In this document: in pieces, positions 15,905 to 24,775 of the stretch
Layout of the letters: each line of letters begins with the position of its first letter
Numbering within the stretch: the stretch's first letter is position 1
DNA from: an uncultured Oleispira sp.
GTDB lineage: Bacteria > Pseudomonadota > Gammaproteobacteria > Pseudomonadales > Oceanobacteraceae
Direction: 5' to 3'
DNA length: 61,215 nt
NCBI GenBank assembly: GCA_913019965.1
Contig: CAJVZR010000018.1
Location: forward strand, 1 to 61,215
The notes under the pieces: generated by a model
Told to the model about the DNA's origin: nothing
The model's database searches: none
The model's input: the letters and a program-made list of their open reading frames with translations, nothing else
Program-made: the position numbers and the translations under genes

Positions 15905-17314
15905 GTGCAAAGGCAGTCTGCAAGTTATAAATATATTTTGGGTCAACGAACGTTTGAGTTTAACGACTTAAAAGACCTAATGGCAAAAGCAACGCCTGCC
16001 CGTTCTGGTGATCGTTTAGCGGGTGTTGCCGCAGAAAATTCTGAGCAGCGCGCTGTTGCACAAATGTTATTAGCCGACCTACCGCTAAAAACATTTTTAC
16101 AGGATTTATTAATTCCTTATGAGGAAGATGAAGTCACACGTCTGATAGTAGATGAACACGATCTTGTTGCATTTTCATTAATCTCGCATCTTACCGTTGG
16201 GGATTTTCGCAACTGGCTATTAAGCGATCTTGCAACGCCAAAGGTACTTGCGCAAGTAAGGCCGGGTATTACCCCAGAAATGGCGGCGGCAGTGAGTAAG
16301 ATTATGCGCAATCAAGATCTTATATTAGTGGCGAAGAAGTGCCATGTGATCACCGCCTTTCGTAATACCGTAGGTTTGCCCGGCCACATGTCTACGCGCT
16401 TACAGCCCAACCATCCTACCGATGATGTGACGGGGATTGCCGCTAGCTTATTAGACGGTTTGTTATACGGCAGTGGTGATGCGGTATTAGGAATAAACCC
16501 TGCTACTGATAATGTGGCGCAAGCAACTAAGCTGATGCAGTTAATGGATGAGGTGATTGATAAATATAAAATTCCTACCCAGTCCTGTGTATTAACTCAC
16601 GTTACTAATACTTTAGAGGCAATTGAATTGGGGGCTCCTGTCGATTTGGTTTTTCAATCCATTGGCGGAACTCAAGCAACCAATTCAAGTTTTGGCTTTG
16701 ACCTATCAATTTTGGCTGAGGCAGAGCAGGCGGCGTTATCGTTAAATCGCGGAACTATAGGCAATAACGTGATGTATTTCGAAACGGGTCAAGGCAGTGC
16801 GCTATCGGCGAATGCCCATCATGGTTTGGATTTGCAAACTTGTGAAACCCGAGCTTACGCGGTGGCGAGAAAATTCAATCCATTATTGGTGAATACGGTG
16901 GTGGGGTTTATCGGTCCGGAATATTTATTTGATGGTAAAGAAATTATTCGCGCAGGGCTTGAGGATCATTTTTGTGGCAAGTTATTAGGCCTGCCGATGG
17001 GGTGTGATGTTTGTTATACCAATCACGCTGATGCCGATCAGAACGATATGGATAATTTATTAACCTTATTAGGGGTGGCAGGTTGCACCTTTATTATGGG
17101 TATTCCTGGCTCGGATGACATTATGCTGAATTATCAAACCACTTCTTTCCACGATGCCCTTTACGCGCGCAAAGTCTTAGGCCTAGATCCTGCTCCAGAA
17201 TTTAAACATTGGTTAGATCAGATGAACATTTTTGATGATGTGCATAACTTTGTATTAAACGACTCTTTGCCGAATGCTTTTTCTGCCTCTCTTAATAATA
17301 TTTTGGAGCAATAA
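15905..17314 (+). CDS. eutB: Ethanolamine ammonia-lyase large subunit
   Basis: Catalytic subunit of the adenosylcobalamin-dependent enzyme that converts ethanolamine to acetaldehyde and ammonia. The 469 residues match EutB along the whole length. TIM-barrel landmarks include VITAFRNTVGLPGHMSTRLQ, HHGLDLQTCETRAY and the C-terminal VAGCTFIMGIPGSDDIMLNY. The start is a GTG at 15905, supported by GAGAAGG 4-10 bases upstream. eutC follows after 3 bases, so the two subunits are cotranslated. No bacterial-microcompartment shell genes or EutA/EutD/EutE are nearby, so this is the simple cytosolic pathway. Confidence 0.97.
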   Translation: MQRQSASYKYILGQRTFEFNDLKDLMAKATPARSGDRLAGVAAENSEQRAVAQMLLADLPLKTFLQDLLIPYEEDEVTRLIVDEHDLVAFSLISHLTVGDFRNWLLSDLATPKVLAQVRPGITPEMAAAVSKIMRNQDLILVAKKCHVITAFRNTVGLPGHMSTRLQPNHPTDDVTGIAASLLDGLLYGSGDAVLGINPATDNVAQATKLMQLMDEVIDKYKIPTQSCVLTHVTNTLEAIELGAPVDLVFQSIGGTQATNSSFGFDLSILAEAEQAALSLNRGTIGNNVMYFETGQGSALSANAHHGLDLQTCETRAYAVARKFNPLLVNTVVGFIGPEYLFDGKEIIRAGLEDHFCGKLLGLPMGCDVCYTNHADADQNDMDNLLTLLGVAGCTFIMGIPGSDDIMLNYQTTSFHDALYARKVLGLDPAPEFKHWLDQMNIFDDVHNFVLNDSLPNAFSASLNNILEQ

Positions 17315-17317
17315 ATT

Positions 17318-18226
17318 ATGTCTGAATTATTGTTGCAAGAAGAGCTTGTTGTAAAGCATACGGTGGATAATTCCTGGCATGTATTGCGTCAATATACTGC
17401 AGCACGGATCGGTTTAGGCCGTGCCGGTATTAGTGTACCCACAAAGCATTTATTAGATTTTCAACTGGCTCATGCGCAGGCGCAGGATGCGGTACATCTG
17501 CCGCTAAATATCGAGCAGTTAAAGGATGATATTGAGCGACTAAAGACTGATATTGAACAGCCATATAAAGCTGATGATGCTTCAGCGATACATTCTTTAG
17601 CTGTGCATAGCCAGGTAAATGATCGTGCGCATTACCTGCAGCGTCCTGATTTAGGCCGTCGATTAGATGCTGATTCGGCCGATCTATTGAAGAGATCTGC
17701 TGCGCCAGCTGAAGAGCCTTATGATTTAGCCATAGTAATTATTGATGGTTTATCGTCTTTTGCTATTCAAAAAAATGCTCCGCCTTTATTACAGTTATTA
17801 ACTCAGCGTCTAACTCAGCAGCCCTTATCAGATGATAAAGATGAAACTTGTCGTTTGGCTCCTATCGTGATTGTGCAGCAAGGTCGTGTCGCTATTGGTG
17901 ATGAGGTGGGAGAGTTATTAAATGCAAAATTGGTATTGGTTTTTGTTGGCGAACGTCCTGGGCTAAGTTCCCCTGATAGCTTAGGTTTGTATTTAACTTG
18001 GGGGCCTAAAGTAGGATTAACCGATGAATCCCGTAATTGCATTTCAAATGTACGCCCACAAGGATTGGTTTATCAGGAGGCCGTTAACAAGGTGTATTAC
18101 CTGTTAAGCCAAGCGCATCAGCGGAAACTCACGGGAGTAAATTTAAAAGAACGATCACAACAAATAGAAGGTTCGTTATTAGAAGATGGAAAAGAACAGA
18201 GGAATAAAAATTTTCTAATTTCATAA
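17318..18226 (+). CDS. eutC: Ethanolamine ammonia-lyase small subunit
   Basis: Small subunit completing the cobalamin-binding site of ethanolamine ammonia-lyase. The core blocks AARIGLGRAGISVPT (about 24-38), LQRPDLGRRLDADS and DLAIVIIDGLSSFAIQKNA are those of EutC. At 302 residues it has the usual length, with a polar linker before the core. The ATG at 17318 lies 3 bases after the eutB stop codon. The last 25 residues are charged and poorly conserved. Confidence 0.95.
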   Translation: MSELLLQEELVVKHTVDNSWHVLRQYTAARIGLGRAGISVPTKHLLDFQLAHAQAQDAVHLPLNIEQLKDDIERLKTDIEQPYKADDASAIHSLAVHSQVNDRAHYLQRPDLGRRLDADSADLLKRSAAPAEEPYDLAIVIIDGLSSFAIQKNAPPLLQLLTQRLTQQPLSDDKDETCRLAPIVIVQQGRVAIGDEVGELLNAKLVLVFVGERPGLSSPDSLGLYLTWGPKVGLTDESRNCISNVRPQGLVYQEAVNKVYYLLSQAHQRKLTGVNLKERSQQIEGSLLEDGKEQRNKNFLIS

Positions 18227-18323
18227 TTCATTAATGACGAGTTAAAAAAAATTAAATATTAAAAACTAATTTGAATAGCTAATTTAAAAAACTATATTTT
18301 TATAACTGAAGCAGGGTACTTGT

Positions 18324-19766
18324 ATGACTGATAATACGATAGATAAAGACTATCTGGCTAAGCGCCAGTTGAAAAAAGGCAGTGCAGGCTGGCTATTATT
18401 AACAGGCTTAGGGATATCCTATGTGATATCTGGCGATTTTGCCGGTTGGAACTTTGGTATAGCCGAAGCGGGCTGGGGTGGTTTTGCCATTGCCGCCTGC
18501 TTAATGGCGGTCATGTATTTTGCTCTAGTTTTATCACTAGCTGAAATGTCGTCGGCCATTCCTGCCGCAGGTGGCGGTTATAGTTTTGCCCGTCAAGTTA
18601 TGGGGCCAGCGGGTGGTTTTTTGACTGGCCTAGCGATATTAATCGAATATGCTCTAGCGCCAGCGGCCATCGTTATTTTTATTGGCTCGGCAGTGGAAGC
18701 ATTAATTGGTATTAATGGGCCTTGGGTCTATGCCGCTTTTTATGCTTGTTTTATTGGTATGCATTTAATCGGTGCCGGAGAAGCGCTTAAGGTAATGATG
18801 GTTATTACAGGTTTGGCTATCTTCGCAATTCTTGCGACCGCGGTAGCGTTAATAGCAGATTTTGATGCCTCGCTATTGTTTGATATTGCAGTGACGGATG
18901 CGCAAGGTGCTTCGACCTTTATGCCGATGGGTTGGTATGGTATTTGGGCAGCTCTGCCTTTTGCTATGTGGTTATTCTTAGCCGTTGAAGGTGTACCTCT
19001 TGCTGCAGAAGAAGCAAAGAACCCTGAAAAAGATGTGCCTAAAGGAATCATTGCGGCTATGTTATTTTTATTATTCACGGCAGTTCTAGTGGTTGTGCTA
19101 GTAGCAGGAACAGGTGGTGCCGCGGCTATGGGAGCCAGTGCTGTGCCTTTAGTGGATGCATTGAATGCTACTGGTAATAATAATCTAGCGGTCATGGTTA
19201 ATGTATTAGGTTTGGCAGGGTTAGTCGCGTCTTTCTTCTCGATTATTTATGGTTATAGCCGTTTGGTTTTTGCCTTGTCTCGTGCGGGTTATTTACCTCA
19301 GTTTTTATCCTTAACCAGCAAGCGTAAAGCACCGACTTGGGCTTTAGTTGTTCCTGGGGTAATTGGCTTTATCGCTTCGTTAAGTGGTGAGGGAGACTTT
19401 ATGTTAGCGATGGCGGTTGTCGGCGCGACGATCTCTTATGCCTTAATGTCCTTGAGCCATATTCTATTACGCATTAAAGAGCCTAATATGCCACGCCCGT
19501 ATAAAACTCCGGGTGGCATAGTGACTTCTGCAACGGCTCTTATTTTATCTCTCGTCGCATTAACAGGTGTCTATGCGTTTGATCCTCGTGCTTTTGGCTT
19601 TACTCTCGTTTTATATGCCGTAGGCGCTTGTTACTTCTTTTTCTACAGTAAGAATAAGTTGGTGGCGAAGACGGCGGAAGAAGAGTTTGCCTTGTTAGCG
19701 GCGGCGGAACAGGACTTGCAATTGGATGATATAGAAGAACAGAAGCCTGAAGCTCAACTTGTTTAG
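18324..19766 (+). CDS. eat: Ethanolamine permease (APC superfamily)
   Basis: Inner-membrane amine/amino-acid permease of 480 residues with 12 predicted membrane segments. GLGISYVISGDFAGWNFGIAEAGW near the N-terminus and AAGGGYSFARQVMGPAGGF are typical of the Eat ethanolamine permease group. It lies 97 bp after eutC on the same strand, so substrate uptake and breakdown are probably coexpressed. The C-terminal 30 residues are acidic and cytosolic. Transport of ethanolamine is inferred from family likeness and gene context together. Confidence 0.92.
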   Translation: MTDNTIDKDYLAKRQLKKGSAGWLLLTGLGISYVISGDFAGWNFGIAEAGWGGFAIAACLMAVMYFALVLSLAEMSSAIPAAGGGYSFARQVMGPAGGFLTGLAILIEYALAPAAIVIFIGSAVEALIGINGPWVYAAFYACFIGMHLIGAGEALKVMMVITGLAIFAILATAVALIADFDASLLFDIAVTDAQGASTFMPMGWYGIWAALPFAMWLFLAVEGVPLAAEEAKNPEKDVPKGIIAAMLFLLFTAVLVVVLVAGTGGAAAMGASAVPLVDALNATGNNNLAVMVNVLGLAGLVASFFSIIYGYSRLVFALSRAGYLPQFLSLTSKRKAPTWALVVPGVIGFIASLSGEGDFMLAMAVVGATISYALMSLSHILLRIKEPNMPRPYKTPGGIVTSATALILSLVALTGVYAFDPRAFGFTLVLYAVGACYFFFYSKNKLVAKTAEEEFALLAAAEQDLQLDDIEEQKPEAQLV

Positions 19767-19789
19767 GGCATAGGTAATCTTTTTCATTT

Positions 19790-19819
19790 AAGCAGGGCTT
19801 ATAGTAATAAGTCCTGCTT
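19790..19819. terminator. Hairpin between the convergent permease and AraC genes
   Basis: AAGCAGGGCTTAT and ATAAGTCCTGCTT arms (19790-19819, one G-T pair) form a stable stem that includes the AraC gene stop codon. Probably a shared terminator; T runs on either side are short. Confidence 0.45.
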
Positions 19820-20824
19820 TAAGTTGTTAGGTGTTCTGCCACTCCAACGTTTAAAGGCCCTACGGTAATTTGGCATGTCATTGAAATTTAAATAATCCGC
19901 AACCTGATTGTTTGAGTAGTCATTGCATTGATAGAGGTATAGCGCAGTGGCTAAGCGTCCTTGGTCTTGCAGCTGTTGATAGCGACTATGATGTTTTTTG
20001 AGTTTACGCTTAAACGTAGCGCTACTCATGGCGAGCCGAGTTGCGCTATCTTCAAGAGGCAGGGGCTGGCGAATGTGAATTTGGATGTCATTAAAAACCT
20101 GCTCAATAAAACCGATGTGATTACTTTTATGTGATTGGCAGTATTGGAGGGCAGTATTATAACTTGCTTGGTTTTTAGGCCTTTGCCAATTCTTATGTAA
20201 ATAACGTTTATCGATGGCCATCACATCAACCCCTAAATCAAAATAAACCTGCTTGCCCAAATTGACCTCATATTGCTCTTGATATTTAGGCTTGCCATGA
20301 CTGAAGCCAAAATGCCAAGGCAGTCTTTGCCCTGAACGTAAGCGACACAGTGCTGCAAGCCCTGTCATCAATGCTTCAATGATAAATTTTTTGTGCGCCC
20401 CTAGGCCGATGGCATCTCGCCATTGAATAAAACAATACTGGCTGTCTTCAGTAATGATAGGAGTCATTAATGGCGAAAGTTGAAAGCGATAATCATGTAA
20501 TACTTGTAATGTTTGCTGGAGGTTTGGGCAATTGCCGAGCAGTTGGCTGAAACTATCGTAATGGCCTGGCCATAAAGTATGCCCCCAACGAAAACTTAAA
20601 TCAGCTTGTTTGTATTGCTGCTGGCAGTTATGAATTAATCGCAGTACTTGTGAGGCACTGATTTTTTTATTACCGCTTAGAATATCGTCATAAAATAGAC
20701 CTGTTCCTGCTAATAATTTATGACTGTTAACATTGCGACTGCGAACAATATCAATTAATAACGCACTATGATGATGGGCGACCAATATTGGATCGTCATT
20801 TTCGTAATAATTATTGCACGACAT
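19799..20824 (-). CDS. AraC-family regulator with arabinose-binding-like domain
   Basis: A 341-residue transcription regulator of the group that has a long N-terminal sensor domain (about 20-205, as in OruR/ArgR-type regulators) and a C-terminal HTH (about 240-335; LPLEDSATRLAMSSATFKRKLKKH, then NNQVADYLNFNDMPNYRRAFKRWSG). It starts 6 bp after the GGDEF gene on the same strand, so the two form an operon whose promoter carries a Pho box. It also converges on the ethanolamine permease. Its ligand and targets are unknown; control of eut genes, of the phosphate locus or of both is possible. Confidence 0.87.
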   Translation of the reverse strand: MSCNNYYENDDPILVAHHHSALLIDIVRSRNVNSHKLLAGTGLFYDDILSGNKKISASQVLRLIHNCQQQYKQADLSFRWGHTLWPGHYDSFSQLLGNCPNLQQTLQVLHDYRFQLSPLMTPIITEDSQYCFIQWRDAIGLGAHKKFIIEALMTGLAALCRLRSGQRLPWHFGFSHGKPKYQEQYEVNLGKQVYFDLGVDVMAIDKRYLHKNWQRPKNQASYNTALQYCQSHKSNHIGFIEQVFNDIQIHIRQPLPLEDSATRLAMSSATFKRKLKKHHSRYQQLQDQGRLATALYLYQCNDYSNNQVADYLNFNDMPNYRRAFKRWSGRTPNNLKQDLLL

Positions 20825-20830
20825 AATCTA

Positions 20831-21757
20831 TTAAGCCGCTTGCAAAGGCTTGTCTTTTAATAAAGCGTAATTCGCTCGCGCTATTAAATCTTCTATTGAG
20901 GTATCTTGTTGCTGATTCAAATGATCTGTATCCCAGTGGACGCAGCCAATACTTAATTGTTGAAATTGTGATTCTGATGATTGCGCGACTTTGAAGGCAA
21001 AATGGTTGACTGCACGTTTCAGCTCGGCTGCGATTTGTCGACCCTGTGTAAAGGTGGTATTGGGTAAGATAACCGCGAATCGATCGCCTGCGTAACGGCA
21101 GATTAAATCCTGCTGGCGTAAGTTCAATAATATTAACTCACAGGTTTCTAATAACAGACGATCTCCTTCTGCATTACCGAAGCGACGGTTGAATTGAGAA
21201 AAGTCATTTATGTCGAGCATTAAGAAAACCAATGATTGTTTCTGGCTGGAGCGATGATGCGTTTCTAACTGTTTGTAAAGATAATCGACTTGACCCGTTA
21301 GAGTGAGTTGATCGAAGGCTTTGTGTTCGCGAAAAACTTGTTCACGTTTGCGCAGTTGTTGATTCAGGGCTAATTGTTCTTGATGCCAATGATACAGGCC
21401 ATAAGTGAGTAGCAAGATGCCAATTGGCATGGCAATGGACTCTAGGTATTGATCCCATAATAGGGAATTAGGGAGTTGAATAAATTCATCGAGTGCATCT
21501 TGCCAAAATGCTAAGAACATAAAGCCTAAGCCGAGGCTTAAGAGATCGGTGACTCGTCCTTGAGGACGACTGCCAAGAATGAAAATCATCCAAATCGCAA
21601 GGGCCAAAGCACTTCCCCCCTCACCTACAACATCTAGCCAATCGATTTGGGTCCAATATTTTACATCGCCAAACGATAAGCTACCAAAAATGGATAATGC
21701 CAATAAACAAAAAATCAGGAGTAATTTGTTTTTGTGTAATTTCAGCAAATTAAACAT
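20831..21757 (-). CDS. Membrane GGDEF-domain protein with degenerate active site
   Basis: A 308-residue inner-membrane protein with four hydrophobic segments (about 11-28, 48-62, 72-86, 109-124), a short coiled region (125-160) and a GGDEF domain (about 172-305). The signature GGDEF reads AGDRF (223-227): the fourth-position Glu, which helps bind metal in active cyclases, is Arg. The inhibitory-site motif is intact (RQQD, 214-217, in exact register RxxDxxxRx before the signature), as is the metal Asp in LDIND (182). This favours a c-di-GMP-binding receptor rather than an active cyclase. Start: ATG at 21757; a GTG at 21772 is possible. A reverse-oriented Pho box lies upstream and an AraC gene follows by 6 bp. 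Confidence 0.88.
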   Translation of the reverse strand: MFNLLKLHKNKLLLIFCLLALSIFGSLSFGDVKYWTQIDWLDVVGEGGSALALAIWMIFILGSRPQGRVTDLLSLGLGFMFLAFWQDALDEFIQLPNSLLWDQYLESIAMPIGILLLTYGLYHWHQEQLALNQQLRKREQVFREHKAFDQLTLTGQVDYLYKQLETHHRSSQKQSLVFLMLDINDFSQFNRRFGNAEGDRLLLETCELILLNLRQQDLICRYAGDRFAVILPNTTFTQGRQIAAELKRAVNHFAFKVAQSSESQFQQLSIGCVHWDTDHLNQQQDTSIEDLIARANYALLKDKPLQAA

Positions 21758-21792
21758 GACGCTGATTCTCACTCAATAAAAAGGTTGAGTAG

Positions 21793-21826
21793 GGAATAAC
21801 AGATTCATGTGACATTTTTTTTACAG
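21793..21826 (-). promoter_or_regulatory. Putative Pho box and -10 element facing the GGDEF gene
   Basis: On the minus strand, CTGTAAA-AAAA-ATGTCAC (21826-21809) has the 7-4-7 direct-repeat layout of a PhoB box, less perfect in its first repeat. Exactly 10 bases further is TATTCC, a possible -10. The GGDEF start is about 35 bases beyond that. The spacing mirrors the divergent Pho box. Confidence 0.5.
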
Positions 21827-21886
21827 GCGATTGTTTGTTGTGCTTTTTTATTTCGGGGGTCATATCAGCTCAGGGCAGTCGAATGC

Positions 21887-21920
21887 ATGTCACATAACTG
21901 TCATTTAAGTTTTCTATTGT
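21887..21920 (+). promoter_or_regulatory. Pho box and -10 element before the TonB receptor-phytase operon
   Basis: ATGTCAC-ATAA-CTGTCAT (21887-21904) fits the PhoB consensus of two CTGTCAT-like repeats 4 bases apart. TATTGT at 21915-21920, 10 bases downstream, is in the expected -10 place. The receptor starts at 21972, about 50 bases beyond. The gene products (phytase, alkaline phosphatase) support phosphate-starvation control. Confidence 0.75.
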
Positions 21921-21971
21921 CGCGTCAAATCAAATAATTAAGTCAAATAGATAACTGAAAGAGAATCAATT

Positions 21972-24758
21972 ATGAACTCTATTTTAAAACCTTTAGTCGT
22001 CGCTATGGCGCTGGCATCTGCGACCGTCGCAGCAGAAGGAACGTTAGAAGGTCGCATCACTGATGCGAGTAGCAGCGCCAATGTTTCTGGGGCGGTTTTG
22101 AAAATCCAAGCTCAAGGGGGCGCGCAGGCTAAGCGAGAAATACTCATTGAAGGTGGGCGTTATCGAGTATCGAACTTACCGGCGGGCAAATATGATGTCA
22201 CGCTTACCTTGAGTAATGAAGTGCTGCATCAAAGCAGTATTGAAATAAAAGATGATCAAAACTTAGAAAATACTATCGAAATTAATACCGATAATCAGCC
22301 CGTCGAAGAAGTACTGGTAGTCGGTCAGGCAGCGCAAATGCAGCGCGCTCTCGATCGTCAGCGTTATGCCGACAATATGATCAGCGCCATTAATGCCGAT
22401 GCAATTGGTCAATTACCCGATAATAACGCCGCAGAAGCGCTACAGCGAGTTCCTGGTTTATCGATTGAGCGAGATCAAGGGGAAGGCCGTTTTGTTCGTG
22501 TGCGAGGCATTAGCCCTGACTTAAACAGTGTATCGGTGAATGGCACTCAGGTTCCGGCGCCAGAGTCGGGCCGTCGCGCTGTTGCGTTAGATGTCGTACC
22601 TGCGGATTTATTAAGCAGCTTGGTGGTGACGAAAACCTTAACCCCAGATATGGATGCAAATTCGATTGGTGGCAGTATTGATGTTAAAAGCCTATCGGCA
22701 TTCGAACGCGATGGTGCTTTTTATACCCTGCGTGCCGAAGGTGCCTATGACGAACACAGTGAAGAATCGAGTCCTGCTTTAGCGGTGACGGGTGGGGATA
22801 CCTTTCAGCTCTCAGAAGAAAATCGCTTAGGTATTGCTGGTGCATTAAGTTGGCAGAATCGTAAATTCGGTTCCGATAATGTTGAAACCGGTGGCGCTTG
22901 GGATTTTGATAATGGAGCAGCATTAGAGGAAGTCGAACAGCGGGATTATGCCATCGAGCGTGAGCGCATCGGTGCGGCATTAAACTTTGATTTAGAGTTG
23001 GGCCTAGATACTTCCTTATATCTAAGAACGCTTTATAGTGAATTCAGAGATGATGAGCAGCGCCAAGCCGCAGTGATTGAATTTGGCGAAGAAGAATTAA
23101 ATGATGAAAACGAACTTGAGTTTGGCGGCAACGGTCGTAACGCGGGTGAAACAGGCTTAGCTGAAGTGAAGCGTGAGCTAAAAGACCGTGAAGAAACACA
23201 GCGCATTTTATCGACAACCTTTGGTGGCCAGCATTATGTTAATGATTGGACTCTAGATTTTGCCGCAGGCTATAGCAAGGCCAGTGAAGATGAACCCGGT
23301 GGTATTGGTGGCGCAACATTTAAAGCGAATGCTTTTAACGATATGGGTTTCAGCAACAGTAAAAAGCCCAATGTAATTGCTTCTGCTGAGTCTTTAGATG
23401 CGAGCAATTATGAGCTGGATGACATTGAATATGAAACTGCAGAAGCCCACGATATTCAAAATAGTATCAAATTCGATTTCACTCATGACTTATACATCGA
23501 TGATAACCCTGCCTTAGTTAAGTTCGGGGTGAAAGCCAGTCAGCGCGAAAAGAAACAAGATATCAATGAATACGTGTTTGAAGATTTAGACGAACATGGC
23601 TTCACCGATGAACAGTTATCAATGGCAAATTTTGCCGATGGCCAAGTCGATTATGGCTTAGGTGATTTTGGTCCTAAAATCTCGGCGGATAAAGTTAATC
23701 AGTTAGTGGATAGCCTAAATCGTGATGACTTTATTGATACTGAAAAATCTCGTATCGCGGATTATACCATTAACGAGAATATTCAAGCCGCTTACGCTAT
23801 GGGTCGAATTGATCTTGATGAGCTGCGTCTTTTAGCTGGGGTTCGCTATGAAGGGACTGAGCATGAGTTAACCGGAGTCAGTTCTGATGGTGATGGAAAT
23901 TTTCAGGATATCGATGAGAACAATGATTACTCTCATGTATTACCTGCGGTGCACGGACGTTATCAGCTAAGTGATGCTACTCAACTACGAGCGGCTTGGA
24001 CGAACTCCGTTGTCCGCCCTAGTTTTGAACAACTAGCTCCCAGTTTTGTTGATGATGGCGAAGAAGCTGAATTTGGTAATACTCAACTGAAAGCTCTGGA
24101 ATCAGCGAACTACGATTTTGGTGTCGAGCACTTTACCGGTACTGCGGGTACGGTATCGGCCTTTGTATTTCATAAAGATATTAAAAACTTTGTTTATGAA
24201 ACAGATATCGCCGGTTCTGCAGGTTGGGAAGATTACGATGAAGTGATCACTTTTGAAAATGGTGAAAGCGCTAGCCTAACGGGTTTGGAACTCGCTTATT
24301 CGCAAAAAATGAGTATGTTACCAGCCCCTTTCAGCGGCTTGGTTGTTAGTACCAATGCAACCTTCAGTGAAAGTGATGCACGCATTAGTACGTTTGATGA
24401 TGGTGAAAAAGTAAATCGTGATATCACCATGCCGAATCAATCGGACCTAACCGGTAACTTGGTAATTGGTTATGAAGGTCAAGGTTTGATGTTACGAATT
24501 GCAGCCAACTATAAGTCTGAATACTTATTAGAAGTCGATGACGTGACGGATGAAAAATTCGATGTGTATCAAGCGGCACAAACACAGCTCGACTTCAGTG
24601 CGAATTATGAAATTCAACAGAACCTTAAAGTGAATTTCGAAATCGCTAATATTACCGACGAACCTTATTACACTTATAGCAATAATGATAAATACAATAC
24701 TCAATTTGAAGATTATGGCCCGACCTATCGTCTTGGTTTGAGCTATAGCAACTTTTAA
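21972..24758 (+). CDS. TonB-dependent outer-membrane receptor
   Basis: A 928-residue outer-membrane transporter energised by TonB. Order: signal peptide (1-21, ending TVAA); a carboxypeptidase-regulatory-like beta-sandwich (about 22-105); a TonB-box-like stretch EEVLVVG (115-121); a plug domain (about 130-235; QLPDNNAAEALQRVPG, VRGISPDLNSVSVNG); and a 22-strand barrel ending in Phe. This layout resembles the large Caulobacter-type receptors. It is first in an operon with a phytase lipoprotein (17 bp downstream) and an alkaline phosphatase, behind a Pho box. A role in taking up phytate, inositol phosphates or their breakdown products is inferred from this context; iron-siderophore transport is the less likely alternative. 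Confidence 0.92.
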   Translation: MNSILKPLVVAMALASATVAAEGTLEGRITDASSSANVSGAVLKIQAQGGAQAKREILIEGGRYRVSNLPAGKYDVTLTLSNEVLHQSSIEIKDDQNLENTIEINTDNQPVEEVLVVGQAAQMQRALDRQRYADNMISAINADAIGQLPDNNAAEALQRVPGLSIERDQGEGRFVRVRGISPDLNSVSVNGTQVPAPESGRRAVALDVVPADLLSSLVVTKTLTPDMDANSIGGSIDVKSLSAFERDGAFYTLRAEGAYDEHSEESSPALAVTGGDTFQLSEENRLGIAGALSWQNRKFGSDNVETGGAWDFDNGAALEEVEQRDYAIERERIGAALNFDLELGLDTSLYLRTLYSEFRDDEQRQAAVIEFGEEELNDENELEFGGNGRNAGETGLAEVKRELKDREETQRILSTTFGGQHYVNDWTLDFAAGYSKASEDEPGGIGGATFKANAFNDMGFSNSKKPNVIASAESLDASNYELDDIEYETAEAHDIQNSIKFDFTHDLYIDDNPALVKFGVKASQREKKQDINEYVFEDLDEHGFTDEQLSMANFADGQVDYGLGDFGPKISADKVNQLVDSLNRDDFIDTEKSRIADYTINENIQAAYAMGRIDLDELRLLAGVRYEGTEHELTGVSSDGDGNFQDIDENNDYSHVLPAVHGRYQLSDATQLRAAWTNSVVRPSFEQLAPSFVDDGEEAEFGNTQLKALESANYDFGVEHFTGTAGTVSAFVFHKDIKNFVYETDIAGSAGWEDYDEVITFENGESASLTGLELAYSQKMSMLPAPFSGLVVSTNATFSESDARISTFDDGEKVNRDITMPNQSDLTGNLVIGYEGQGLMLRIAANYKSEYLLEVDDVTDEKFDVYQAAQTQLDFSANYEIQQNLKVNFEIANITDEPYYTYSNNDKYNTQFEDYGPTYRLGLSYSNF

Positions 24759-24775
24759 TAATTGGATAATTAAAC

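Noticed and set aside
18740-19195. 151-codon frame antisense to the ethanolamine permease
   Set aside because: Shadow of a hydrophobic gene; Ala/Thr/Ile-rich translation with no start signal.
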